Positions 1 through 5,431 of a DNA stretch of 11,618 nucleotides are shown in pieces. Below the pieces are notes generated by a model. It did not search any database. It was not told the DNA's origin and worked only from the letters and a program-made list of their open reading frames with translations. Numbering within the stretch: the stretch's first letter is position 1; each line of letters begins with the position of its first letter. The stretch comes from Planctomycetota bacterium (GTDB lineage Bacteria > Planctomycetota > Brocadiia > JAJRTI01). The position numbers were made by a program, and so were the translations under genes. The stretch spans positions 1 through 11,618 of the forward strand of contig JAJRTI010000348.1 in the NCBI GenBank assembly GCA_024278415.1, read 5' to 3'.

Positions 1-221
1 TCGACTCCCTCCACATAGAACGGCCCGGTGAGGGGGTTGTATGCGAGCAGGCCTTCCCCCGCTTGGCGCCGCTCCCGCGGCAACTCGTTGCCGTCCTTGT
101 CGCCGTTGCTCGAATCGAGGCAGAGGGTGTCGATCGGCTGCCCCGGCTCGATCCGCAATGCAGGGGGATGCGCGGCGTACGTGTAGTAGAAGACGTCTTG
201 GATGAACGGCGTGTCTGACAT
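1..221 (-). CDS. Acetamidase/formamidase family protein, N-terminal part (runs off the window)
   Basis: This is the first 73 codons of a gene that continues beyond base 1. The FmdA/AmdA family hydrolyses formamide, acetamide or related short amides to ammonia and the carboxylate, in the cytoplasm. The fragment shows the usual opening of this family: a short lead-in, a substrate-barrel start (residues around IDTLCLDS), and near the cut edge the signature NPLTGPFYVEG, which in relatives is followed by a segment rich in Gly and Asp. The start is the ATG whose first base is at 221, with a good Shine-Dalgarno AAGGAG at 233-228 and a 6-nt spacer. It is divergent from polB, with about 197 nt between them. 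The assignment rests on the NPLTGPFYVEG signature seen by eye. Substrate cannot be deduced, and the metal-binding and catalytic part lies outside the window. Confidence 0.8.
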   Translation of the reverse strand, partial: MSDTPFIQDVFYYTYAAHPPALRIEPGQPIDTLCLDSSNGDKDGNELPRERRQAGEGLLAYNPLTGPFYVEGV

Positions 222-418
222 CGAGATCTCCTTGTCGGGGGGCATCTGCGCCCTCCCCAAGCTTGACAACCTTCGGGAGGGTTCGCTGAGCTTCCGCATC
301 ACGTCCCCGCCGATTGGCCGGAGGCTACCACACGGAATCGCGTGGGGCAAGCCTCGCCCAGCGCAACGGAAACGGGCCGCACTCCCGCCCGTCACACGAC
401 TGTGGTAGATTGGGCGCG
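222..418. promoter_or_regulatory. Divergent intergenic region between the amidase and polB
   Basis: This 197-nt space must hold both divergent promoters. On the + strand just before polB there is TGTGGTAGATT (401-411), which reads as an extended -10 (TG-n-TAGATT) only a few bases before the ATG, so the polB leader would be very short. On the - strand the octamer TGTGGTAG recurs (332-325), giving TAGCCT as a weak -10 for the amidase about 100 nt before its start. No convincing -35 was found for either. A TTGACA lies at 263-268 on the + strand, but without a -10 at the correct distance. Confidence 0.3.
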
Positions 419-2809
419 ATGCCATCGCCTCCCAAAGATTCGCCCGCGGCCGCGCGCGGGTTCCTGCTCCACGTCTTCCATCTCCAGCAGCGGGGCCAGA
501 CCACGGTCTATGCGATCGGAAAGCTCGACACCGGCGAGACGTTTGGCCTGGTGGATGACCGCGAGACGCCAGGCTTCTACGTGCGCGAGTCGGAGCTGGC
601 CGAGGCCCAGGAGTTGGCCGAGCGACAGGGCGTATCCGTCGAGCCGTGTGAGTGGACGACCATGGATGGCGAGCGCGTCGCTCGGCTGTCGTGCAGCCGC
701 ATCGCGACGTTGCGCGACCTCGATGAGCAATTTCGCAAGCGGGGTCTCCGCACGTACGAGGCGGACGTGCCGTTCACCAAGCAGTGGCTCATGAAGCACG
801 GCTTGCGCGGAGCCGTCTCGATCCAAGGCGAACGCCGGCCGGGCACGGGCGTGGACTGGATATTCGTGAACCCCAGCCTCACGGCCTGCGACTTCGAGCC
901 GGAACTCGCCGTGCTCGCGCTCGACATCGAGACCGACGCGGACGCGGGCGAGGTGTGGGCCGTGTCGCTCGTGGGCACGGGGACCGCGCCGAAGCACGTG
1001 GTCGAGGAGGTTCTCGTGGTCGGCGAGCCGGCGCCGAACGATCCCGACTACCTGTGCTGCCTGCCCGACGAACGCCAACTACTCGAAGCGCTCGCGGCGC
1101 GCATCCACGAGATCGACCCGGACGTGCTGACGGGCTGGAACGTGGTGGACTTCGACCTGCCGACGCTCCAGAAGTGCTGCGAGAAGCACCGCATCGAGTT
1201 CAACCTCGGCCGCACGCGCGATCGCTCGTGGTACCGCGAGGGCGAGCGTTGGGGCCAGAGCCGCATGACCCTCTACGGCCGGCAGGTGCTCGACGCGATG
1301 CACCTCGTGCGCGCCACGCTCCAGCGCTACGACGACTACAAGCTCGACACCGTGGCCCGCGCGATCCTCGGCCGCGGCAAGACGCTCGAGTCCGACGACG
1401 ACCGCGGCATGCCGCACGTGATCGCGGACGCGTACGAGCACGACCGGCCCGCGTTCGCGGAGTACTGCCTCGAAGACTCGCGCCTCGTGCGCGACCTCCT
1501 CGAAGCCGAGGGCCTGGTGAAGCTGTCCCTGCGCCGGTGCATGCTCACCGGCTTGCCGCTCGAACGCGCGTGGGGCAGCGTCGCGGCGTTCGAGTTCCTC
1601 TACATGACCGAGTTGCACAAGCGCGGCATTGTCGCGCCCACCTGCGGCGTGGACCAGCCGGAGAACGTGGGCGCGCCCGGCGGCCTCGTCATGGAGCCCA
1701 AGATCGGGCTCTACACCAACGTGTTCGTGTTCGACTTCAAGAGCCTCTATCCGTCGCTCATGCGCACGTTCAACATCGACCCCCTCGCGCACGTAAAGGC
1801 GTGGCGGCCGACGAAGACGGACGTGATCCGAGCGCCCAACGACGCAGAGTTCGACCGCGAGCCGGGCATTCTGCCGGCCATGCTCGAACGATTCCACGCG
1901 GAGCGCGAGAAGGCCAAGGCCGACGGCGACGCGCTCGCGTCGTTCACGTACAAGATCGTGCAGAACTCGTTCTACGGCGTGCTTGCGGCGCGCGCGTGCC
2001 GCTTTGCGTCCAACCAGCTTGCCGGCGCGATCACCGGCTTTGGCCAGTACCTCCTCCGCTGGACGCGCGATCTGCTGAACGACCGGGGAGTAGACGTGAT
2101 CTACGGCGACACGGACTCCCTGTTCGTGGACGCAGGCCTGCCGGCGGACCTGCCGGCCGGCCACGTGCGCGAGCGCGGGGAGGAGCTGTGCGAATGGATC
2201 AACGCGGAGCTGGGCAAGCACGTGGAGCGGGAGTACCGCGTCGAGTCGAAGCTGGAGCTGGAGTTCGAGAAGGTGTACACCCGGTTCCTGCTGCCGCCCA
2301 TGCGCGGGTCGGACCGGGGCCGGGCCAAGGGCTACGCAGGCTTGGTCGTCGAAGGCGGAAAGGAGAAGCTGGAGATCGTGGGCATGGAGGCCGTGCGCCG
2401 GGACTGGACGCGGCTTGCGCACGAGTTGCAGCGCGACCTGCTCCATCGGCTCTTCCACGACCAGGGCCCGGCGGAGCTGGAGGCGTGCGTCGCGGAGTGG
2501 GTGCGCGCGCTGCGCGCGGGGGAGAAGGACGACGACTTGGTCTACAACAAGAGTCTGCGCAAGAAGGTCGAGTCGTACACGCGCACCACGCCGCCGCACG
2601 TGAAGGCCGCGATGCAACTCAAGAACCCGTCCGGCGTGATCCACTACGTGATGACCCTCGACGGCCCCCAACCCGTGGGCCACGTGGCCGCCGCGCTGGA
2701 CTACAGCCACTACGTGTCGAAGCAGATCGAACCCATCGTGCGCACCATCGCCCAAGTGTGTCCGCTTGACGTGGACGCGGCGGTGCGGGGCGAGCAGAGC
2801 CTGTTCTGA
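419..2809 (+). CDS. polB: Family-B DNA polymerase, Pol II type, with 3'-5' exonuclease
   Basis: Template-directed DNA polymerase of the bacterial Pol II branch, 796 aa against about 783 aa in E. coli. Known members act in replication restart and translesion synthesis and are held by the sliding clamp. All core motifs are intact. Exonuclease: Exo I DIE (D169, E171), Exo II NVVDFD (N241-D246), Exo III YCLED (Y349, D353). Polymerase: motif A DFKSLYPS (439-446), motif B KIVQNSFYG (512-520), motif C YGDTDS (562-567). The C-terminal third resembles E. coli Pol II (GMEAVRRDWT, LVYNKSLRKKVESY, PPHVKAA, LDYSHY). The protein ends in EQSLF, aligned with the QLGLF clamp-binding tail of E. coli Pol II but with Glu in the first position. 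The ATG at 419 was chosen because the family-like sequence (ARGFLLHVFHL) begins just after it. An upstream in-frame ATG at 314 would add 35 unrelated residues. No clear Shine-Dalgarno is visible. It is probably monocistronic. Confidence 0.95.
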   Translation: MPSPPKDSPAAARGFLLHVFHLQQRGQTTVYAIGKLDTGETFGLVDDRETPGFYVRESELAEAQELAERQGVSVEPCEWTTMDGERVARLSCSRIATLRDLDEQFRKRGLRTYEADVPFTKQWLMKHGLRGAVSIQGERRPGTGVDWIFVNPSLTACDFEPELAVLALDIETDADAGEVWAVSLVGTGTAPKHVVEEVLVVGEPAPNDPDYLCCLPDERQLLEALAARIHEIDPDVLTGWNVVDFDLPTLQKCCEKHRIEFNLGRTRDRSWYREGERWGQSRMTLYGRQVLDAMHLVRATLQRYDDYKLDTVARAILGRGKTLESDDDRGMPHVIADAYEHDRPAFAEYCLEDSRLVRDLLEAEGLVKLSLRRCMLTGLPLERAWGSVAAFEFLYMTELHKRGIVAPTCGVDQPENVGAPGGLVMEPKIGLYTNVFVFDFKSLYPSLMRTFNIDPLAHVKAWRPTKTDVIRAPNDAEFDREPGILPAMLERFHAEREKAKADGDALASFTYKIVQNSFYGVLAARACRFASNQLAGAITGFGQYLLRWTRDLLNDRGVDVIYGDTDSLFVDAGLPADLPAGHVRERGEELCEWINAELGKHVEREYRVESKLELEFEKVYTRFLLPPMRGSDRGRAKGYAGLVVEGGKEKLEIVGMEAVRRDWTRLAHELQRDLLHRLFHDQGPAELEACVAEWVRALRAGEKDDDLVYNKSLRKKVESYTRTTPPHVKAAMQLKNPSGVIHYVMTLDGPQPVGHVAAALDYSHYVSKQIEPIVRTIAQVCPLDVDAAVRGEQSLF

Positions 2810-2832
2810 GCCTCGCGCGGCACCCGCGCGTC

Positions 2833-2862
2833 TTGACGTCTGCCGGCTCGCCGCGCTACAGT
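2833..2862 (+). promoter_or_regulatory. Candidate sigma-70-type promoter after polB
   Basis: TTGACG (2833-2838) and TACAGT (2857-2862) are separated by 18 nt. They match the -35 consensus at 5 of 6 positions and the -10 at 4 of 6. It is the best two-box promoter in the window. The first gene downstream on the same strand is the oxidoreductase at 3245. A small RNA ending within the hairpin cluster is an alternative product. Confidence 0.4.
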
Positions 2863-2944
2863 GTGCGCCGCGAGCCGGGCGTACATGTTTCGCGTGCATA
2901 CGACAAGAAGCGAGACGCGTAGCCGCATGCTAAACGCTCAGGTC

Positions 2945-2962
2945 CTCGCCCTGTCGGGCGAG
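2945..2962. repeat. Inverted repeat, 7-bp stem
   Basis: CTCGCCC (2945-2951) pairs with GGGCGAG (2956-2962) around a TGTC loop. It is the first of four dyads in this intergenic region. No T-run follows, so it is not an intrinsic terminator for polB. Confidence 0.55.
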
Positions 2963-2988
2963 AGGGATGCTTACGGCGGCTCATGCCA

Positions 2989-3009
2989 CTGCTGGGCTTG
3001 CCCCAGCAG
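2989..3009. repeat. Inverted repeat, 8-bp stem with 5-nt loop
   Basis: CTGCTGGG (2989-2996) pairs with CCCAGCAG (3002-3009) around CTTGC. It abuts the left arm of the longer inverted repeat at 3015. No T-run follows on either strand. The compact GC stem with a fixed small loop, close to a similar one at 3097-3117, looks like a REP-type repeat unit. Confidence 0.6.
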
Positions 3010-3014
3010 AGCAG

Positions 3015-3091
3015 TGATTGCCGACTACTGCGCAACGCCCCATCCCCCATTTCTCCCGTTTTCTGGCCGCTCGCCGAGTAGTCGGCAATCA
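3015..3091. repeat. 15-bp perfect inverted repeat with 47-nt spacer
   Basis: TGATTGCCGACTACT (3015-3029) is the exact reverse complement of the sequence at 3077-3091. The complementarity continues after a 3-nt bulge: GCAG at 3011-3014 against CTGC at 3095-3098, giving 19 pairs in all. The spacer is pyrimidine-rich and non-coding. Each arm is flanked on the outside by an 8-bp hairpin (2989-3009 and 3097-3117), giving a roughly symmetrical composite. It could be a small non-autonomous mobile repeat or a structured RNA; the sequence alone does not decide. Confidence 0.7.
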
Positions 3092-3096
3092 TCGCT

Positions 3097-3117
3097 GCAC
3101 GGGGACGAGCCCCGTGC
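3097..3117. repeat. Inverted repeat, 8-bp stem with 5-nt loop
   Basis: GCACGGGG (3097-3104) pairs with CCCCGTGC (3110-3117) around ACGAG. It has the same stem and loop lengths as the hairpin at 2989-3009 but a different sequence, and it sits on the opposite flank of the long inverted repeat. No T-run follows. Confidence 0.6.
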
Positions 3118-3232
3118 TGGCGTGTGGTCAAAGGAAACCAAAACAAGTTTCGACGGCGAAAACGCGACTCCGTTTCGCCCTTGCGGGCGTAACAGCGCAC
3201 AGCCCGGCGTGTGAACGCACTCGACCCATCGC

Positions 3233-3237
3233 AGGAG
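3233..3237 (+). promoter_or_regulatory. Shine-Dalgarno site fixing a GTG start
   Basis: AGGAG lies 7 nt before the GTG at 3245. No ATG near the beginning of the oxidoreductase frame gives a complete dinucleotide-binding fold, so this site decides the GTG start. Confidence 0.75.
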
Positions 3238-3244
3238 CCTTGCC

Positions 3245-4477
3245 GTGCCGAACTTCGATCCCGTCCGCTTTGGCATCGTCGGCGTGGGCAACTTCGCGCG
3301 CAGCTACCTCAGCAGCATTCGCCAGCTCCAAGCGGAAGGCGTCGCGGAGTTCGCTGCGGCCGTCGTGCGCAATCCGGCGAAGTACCCCGAACAGTGTGCA
3401 CAGCTTCGGGAGGAGCGCGTGCCGATCCTCGCGTCGCTCGACGAGTTGCTCGAACGTGGCGACGTGGACGTGATCGGCTTGCCCACTCCCATCCAGACAC
3501 ACGCGGCCATGACCGTGCAGTCGCTCGACGCCGGCTTCCACGTGCTCGTGGAAAAACCCCCGGCCGCGACCATCCAAGACGTGGACGCGATGATCGCGGC
3601 TCGCGACCGATCGGGCAAGCTCTGCGCGGTGGGCTTCCAACTCATCACCGATGCCGGCATCCAGACCATCAAGCAGATGGTTTGCTCCGGCGAACTGGGC
3701 GAGATCACGGCGGTCTCGGCCAACGGCCGGTGGAAGCGCCTGCGCAGCTACTATGACCGTTGCCCCTGGGCAGGCAAGTACAAGCTCGGCGACGACTATG
3801 TGCTCGACGGGCCGCTCAACAACCCCCTCGCGCACATCCTCAACAACGAGCTGTACTGCGCGAGCGCGGAGCCCGGCCAACTCGCCAAGCCGGAATGGGT
3901 CCAGGCTGAGCTGTACAAGGGGCACGATTTCATCGAGAGCGAAAACACGTCCTGCCTTCGCGCACAACTCGACAGCGGCGCCGCGCTGACTTTTTTTGTC
4001 ACGCTCTGTTCGACCCGAAACCACATGCAGCAGATGGAGGTGGTGGGCACGAAGGGCTCCGTTTTCTGGGAGTTCAGCACGCGCTTGGTCCACCGCGGCG
4101 CCGATGGCAGCGCGCGCGAGCTGCCTTATGGCAAAGAGAACGCGGGTAAGACGGCGAACTGCCTCCGCAACGTTGCGCGGGCCGTGCGCGACCCCGGGGT
4201 GGAGCTGTTCACGCCCATCGAGGCCACGCGCAACTTCACACTCACGCTCAACGCTGCGTTCGAGTCGGCCAAGCGGGCCAAGCAGATCCCGGCCGAGTTC
4301 ATCACCCGCGAGCCGGAGGGCGACGGCGACGAAGCGGTGTACGTGGACGGCGTCGAGGATCTTATCGAGGCCGGGTTCCACGAACGCAAGCTCTTCTCCG
4401 AGTTGGGTGCTCCCTGGGCCGCCCCAACCGTGCGGTTTCACACCGCGGGGTACCGCGAGTTCAAGATGGCGTGGTGA
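3245..4477 (+). CDS. Gfo/Idh/MocA family NAD(P)-dependent oxidoreductase
   Basis: A 410-aa cytoplasmic oxidoreductase of the family that oxidises or reduces sugar, inositol or related hydroxyl groups with NAD(P). The N-terminal Rossmann fold begins at once: RFGIVGVGNFARSY, with GxGNxA at residues 13-18. The family EKP motif is at 103-105 (K104 is the usual catalytic lysine). The C-terminal alpha/beta substrate domain follows (about 130-370). Where most relatives have a G-G-x-x-x-D-x-G-x-H-x-x-D motif, this protein has LDGPLNNPLAHILNN (187-201). The His is kept (H197), but both acidic positions read as Asn (N193, N200), so this is a divergent subgroup. Start is GTG with AGGAG 7 nt upstream. 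It stands alone between two intergenic regions. The substrate is unknown. Proximity to a polysaccharide lyase-like gene suggests sugar metabolism but does not prove it. Confidence 0.9.
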   Translation: MPNFDPVRFGIVGVGNFARSYLSSIRQLQAEGVAEFAAAVVRNPAKYPEQCAQLREERVPILASLDELLERGDVDVIGLPTPIQTHAAMTVQSLDAGFHVLVEKPPAATIQDVDAMIAARDRSGKLCAVGFQLITDAGIQTIKQMVCSGELGEITAVSANGRWKRLRSYYDRCPWAGKYKLGDDYVLDGPLNNPLAHILNNELYCASAEPGQLAKPEWVQAELYKGHDFIESENTSCLRAQLDSGAALTFFVTLCSTRNHMQQMEVVGTKGSVFWEFSTRLVHRGADGSARELPYGKENAGKTANCLRNVARAVRDPGVELFTPIEATRNFTLTLNAAFESAKRAKQIPAEFITREPEGDGDEAVYVDGVEDLIEAGFHERKLFSELGAPWAAPTVRFHTAGYREFKMAW

Positions 4478-4529
4478 CCTCGACGCCGCCGACCGCCTAT
4501 GTGCACTTTCTGGGCTCCAGGACCACCTC

Positions 4530-4591
4530 AAAAAAAGTCGAACTTTTGCCATATTTATGCGTGCAATTGCGTCTCAGTTCTTGTATAGTAT
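4530..4591 (+). promoter_or_regulatory. AT-rich promoter-like segment upstream of the RRM gene
   Basis: This is an island of A/T in GC-rich surroundings, ending in TATAGT (4584-4589), which matches the -10 consensus at 5 of 6. The -35 region 17 nt upstream (GTGCAA) is poor. TTGCGT at 4567-4572 is too close to serve. Transcription from here would give a leader of about 100 nt before the ATG at 4696. Long leaders are common for cold-inducible RNA-binding proteins, but no specific thermosensor fold could be established by eye. Confidence 0.35.
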
Positions 4592-4695
4592 GTGGTCCAT
4601 GCCCGACGAATGTCGCCGGGCCCACAGAAAAGCGGCTTCCCGGTAGGTCCTCAGCCCGACGGAACGTCACTTGTTTTCAGTTTGGAGATCGTCGG

Positions 4696-5004
4696 ATGAG
4701 AATCTATGTTGGCAATATGAGTTTTGATACGAACGAGGGCGTGCTGCGCGACACGTTCGCTGAGTTTGGCCAGGTCGAGGAAGTCGCGATCATCACGGAT
4801 CGCGACACGGGCCGCCCCCGCGGCTTCGCGTTCGTGACCATGGCCAATGACAGCGAAGGCCAGGCCGCTATCGACGGCCTCAACGGCACCGAGCTTGACG
4901 GCCGGACGCTGAACGTCAACGAAGCCCGCCCCAGGTCTGAAGGCGGCGGCCGCGGCGGCCGAGGCGGCGGTGGCGGCGGCGGCGGCCGGCGCGAGCGCTG
5001 GTAG
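4696..5004 (+). CDS. RRM-domain RNA-binding protein with glycine-rich tail
   Basis: A 102-aa single-RRM protein of the kind found in cyanobacteria and many other bacteria, often cold-induced. It binds single-stranded RNA and probably acts as an RNA chaperone. One RNA-recognition motif occupies residues 1-78: RNP2 is IYVGNM (3-8) and RNP1 is RGFAFVTM (42-49), with aromatic RNA-stacking positions Y4, F43 and F45 present. Residues 83-102 form a Gly/Arg tail ending GRRERW, encoded by a GGC-rich stretch. A GGAG site (4684-4687) is 8 nt before the ATG. In-frame GTG or ATG codons further upstream lack family similarity. It is preceded by a 218-nt space with an AT-rich promoter-like segment and followed by two hairpins, the second a strong terminator, so the gene is a single transcription unit. 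It ends in TAG, which matters for the interpretation of the TAG at 10536. Confidence 0.93.
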   Translation: MRIYVGNMSFDTNEGVLRDTFAEFGQVEEVAIITDRDTGRPRGFAFVTMANDSEGQAAIDGLNGTELDGRTLNVNEARPRSEGGGRGGRGGGGGGGGRRERW

Positions 5005-5025
5005 GCCAGCCCTCCCTTAGACCAC

Positions 5026-5048
5026 GATGCCTCATCACGTGAGGCATC
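5026..5048 (+). repeat. 9-bp hairpin at the 3' end of the RRM transcript
   Basis: GATGCCTCA (5026-5034) pairs with TGAGGCATC (5040-5048) around TCACG. It lies 21 nt after the RRM stop codon and 12 nt before the terminator stem. It has no T-run, so it is more likely a 3'-end stabilising structure or part of a tandem terminator. Confidence 0.55.
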
Positions 5049-5060
5049 CAGTAGTTCACA

Positions 5061-5095
5061 AAGCCCTGTCAGGCCTAGCCTGACAGGGCTTTTTT
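5061..5095 (+). terminator. Rho-independent terminator of the RRM gene
   Basis: A perfect 13-bp stem, AAGCCCTGTCAGG (5061-5073) with its complement at 5079-5091, closes a CCTAG loop. It runs directly into six consecutive T residues (5090-5095). Because of the A residues on the left arm it could also work in reverse, but no minus-strand gene approaches it. Confidence 0.9.
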
Positions 5096-5166
5096 GTTGC
5101 CCGGACACTGCGCCCGCATCAGGAGCGCCACAGCCTCCCCCTACATGCTGAGAGTGCATCCCTGCC

Positions 5167-5204
5167 ACGATGATGCAACACTTGGGCAGGTGTTGCATCA
5201 TCGT
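5167..5204. repeat. Stand-alone 15-bp perfect palindrome with 8-nt loop
   Basis: ACGATGATGCAACAC (5167-5181) is exactly complementary to 5190-5204, around TTGGGCAG. Neither strand continues into a T-run, and it lies 70 nt beyond a good terminator. It is therefore neither a terminator nor an obvious part of the RRM transcript. It may be an interspersed palindromic repeat or an operator for the downstream gene. Confidence 0.7.
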
Positions 5205-5342
5205 TCCCCCGTTGGCGCACACAACTGTGCCGCGCGGCGGACGACGCCTTCCCCGGCGCCCCCAGTGCGCACGCGACGCGGAGCGGGCCGTGTCGTGCGC
5301 CGCACAAGGCCGCGGACGCGGGACTCTTCTGCGCCTATGCCG

Positions 5343-5348
5343 TAGAAT
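5343..5348 (+). promoter_or_regulatory. Candidate -10 box before the heparinase-like gene
   Basis: TAGAAT matches the -10 consensus at 5 of 6 and would give a leader of roughly 75-80 nt before the ATG at 5432. No convincing -35 box is seen 16-18 nt upstream. An activator or an alternative sigma factor is therefore possible. Confidence 0.3.
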
Positions 5349-5431
5349 GGTTGCATCGGTCCGTTGAGCCCGAAACGCTCACAGGAGCTGCGAGAGCCAC
5401 CTCCATTTTCTGACGTCCGGAAACCCTTCAG

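Larger units (their letters stand above)
2810..3244. other. 435-nt intergenic region with promoter and clustered hairpins
   Basis: No credible gene is seen on either strand. The region holds a sigma-70-like promoter (2833-2862), four inverted repeats between 2945 and 3117 (listed separately), and a short dyad CGCCC-TTG-GGGCG-like hairpin near 3176-3189. Immediately before the next gene is a Shine-Dalgarno site (3233-3237). Small reading frames across the hairpins have no recognisable similarity and cross the dyads, so they were not called. If the promoter is real, the transcript leader of the oxidoreductase would be about 370 nt and would contain all of these hairpins. Confidence 0.6.
5005..5431. 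other. 427-nt intergenic region
   Basis: After the RRM gene the region holds a 9-bp hairpin (5026-5048), an intrinsic terminator (5061-5095), a separate 15-bp palindrome (5167-5204) and a -10-like hexamer before the heparinase-like gene (5343-5348). Between about 5205 and 5330 it is simply GC-rich, with no gene or repeat that I can recognise. Confidence 0.6.

Noticed and set aside
314..418. Upstream in-frame ATG as the polB start
   Set aside because: The extra 35 residues have no similarity to Pol II N-termini and would cover the promoter-like TGTGGTAGATT.
1079..2899. Long open frame on the minus strand opposite polB
   Set aside because: The translation is rich in His, Arg, Ala and Val without family similarity and lies entirely opposite an intact polymerase. 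GC-rich codon bias produces such antisense frames.
2810..3244. CRISPR array or tRNA gene among the hairpins
   Set aside because: There are no regularly spaced direct repeats and no cloverleaf with a T-loop and acceptor stem. The dyads are of different sequence and spacing.
3991..3997. Run of seven T residues in the oxidoreductase gene as a slippage or frameshift site
   Set aside because: The frame is intact on both sides and encodes a Phe pair in a beta-strand-like segment; no alternative product of interest results.
3128..4552. Long open frame on the minus strand opposite the oxidoreductase
   Set aside because: Low-complexity His/Arg/Ala composition, no motif, and fully antisense to a convincing gene.
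4945..4995. GGC-rich simple repeat
   Set aside because: It is the coding sequence of the Gly/Arg-rich tail of the RRM protein, common in this family, and needs no separate explanation.
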